Below the pieces are notes generated by a model. It ran no database searches. It saw only the letters and a program-made list of their open reading frames with translations, and was not told the DNA's origin. Shown one piece after another: positions 63,880 through 64,000 of a DNA stretch of 64,000 bases; positions within the stretch are counted from its first letter, which is position 1; each line of letters opens with the position of its first letter. The DNA comes from Phaeobacter sp. A36a-5a (lineage in GTDB: Bacteria > Pseudomonadota > Alphaproteobacteria > Rhodobacterales > Rhodobacteraceae), in NCBI RefSeq assembly GCF_037911135.1, contig NZ_JBBLYU010000001.1, positions 1,860,001-1,924,000 of the forward strand, read 5' to 3'. A program made the translations under genes and the position numbers.

Positions 63880-64000
63880 TTATTCGGCCGCCAGCGCAGA
63901 GATGTCCTGACCCGAGGCCGCCATGATCGCCTTCACGATATTGTGGTAGCCGGTGCAGCGGCACAGGTTGCCCTCAAGGTATTCGCGGATTTCCTGTTCG
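63880..64000 (-). CDS. Small [2Fe-2S] subunit of CoxS family (3' part)
   Basis: Only the last 39 codons are in the window, with the 5' end beyond it. The translation [17 protein letters not shown] includes the C-R-C motif of the second [2Fe-2S] cluster, typical of CoxS/XdhC-type iron-sulfur subunits. The TAA stop is at 63880. It is first in the coxS-coxL-coxM-like operon and passes electrons from the molybdenum centre to the FAD subunit. Confidence 0.92.
   Translation of the reverse strand, partial: EQEIREYLEGNLCRCTGYHNIVKAIMAASGQDISALAAE

Overview
The window is chromosomal DNA from a marine alphaproteobacterium of the Roseobacter group (Rhodobacterales; a Phaeobacter/Ruegeria/Leisingera-like genome is the best guess). 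The inference rests on high GC, a C4-pathway 5-aminolevulinate synthase, a DctB/DctD-dctPQM TRAP transporter, a form II CoxL cluster, a DUF2849/DUF934 sulfite-reduction operon, several Lrp/AsnC regulators, and short oriented tags after stop codons that resemble those of roseobacter genomes. No database search was possible; assignments come from motifs and family knowledge.

Layout. 1-18.9 kb is ordinary core genome: an M48 protease and a DsbA-like thiol oxidoreductase, ispG, a RodZ-like protein, hemA with an FnrL-type box, an M20 peptidase, three identical tRNA-Asp genes and two tRNA-Val genes, a phosphatase, an Lrp regulator divergent from an amino-acid dehydrogenase, lon, tgt, and a stomatin/NfeD pair. 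18.9-27.4 kb is an accessory island. A 224-bp piece of nfeD plus downstream DNA is repeated directly at 18706-18929 and 26608-26831. Between the copies lies a catabolic cluster: Lrp regulator, DmdA/GcvT-like methyltransferase, OsmC, crotonase, acyl-CoA ligase and FAH hydrolase. It is followed by three decayed genes (ThuA, 3-hydroxyisobutyrate-dehydrogenase-like, M24 peptidase), and a wrecked IS5-family transposase lies just outside. 27.5-38.7 kb is further accessory material: DUF4345/TetR, MFS/MocR, a VCBS-repeat surface protein, and a GPH-type transporter coupled to a histidine kinase with a convergent LuxR-type regulator.

38.7-64 kb returns to core-like DNA: sufT, a glycerophosphodiesterase, an IscA/SufA-type carrier, tpiA, dctPQM with dctB/dctD, a cytochrome P450, an MFS exporter, an Lrp regulator divergent from a sulfite-reduction operon (SUMT, DUF2849, sulfite reductase, cysH, DUF934, ferredoxin-NADP reductase), infC with a likely ATA start, a small MCP-like protein, and a coxM-coxL-coxS-like molybdenum hydroxylase cluster running off the right edge.

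Most interesting points: the repeat-bounded island carrying a DmdA-like THF-dependent demethylase with a CoA ligase and a crotonase lacking both catalytic glutamates; a DctD regulator that has lost its Walker A lysine and GAFTGA loop although tandem palindromic sites remain upstream of dctP; a conserved 3' tag that always follows a stop codon in the orientation of the gene; and a transporter-kinase pair sharing a 4-bp overlap.
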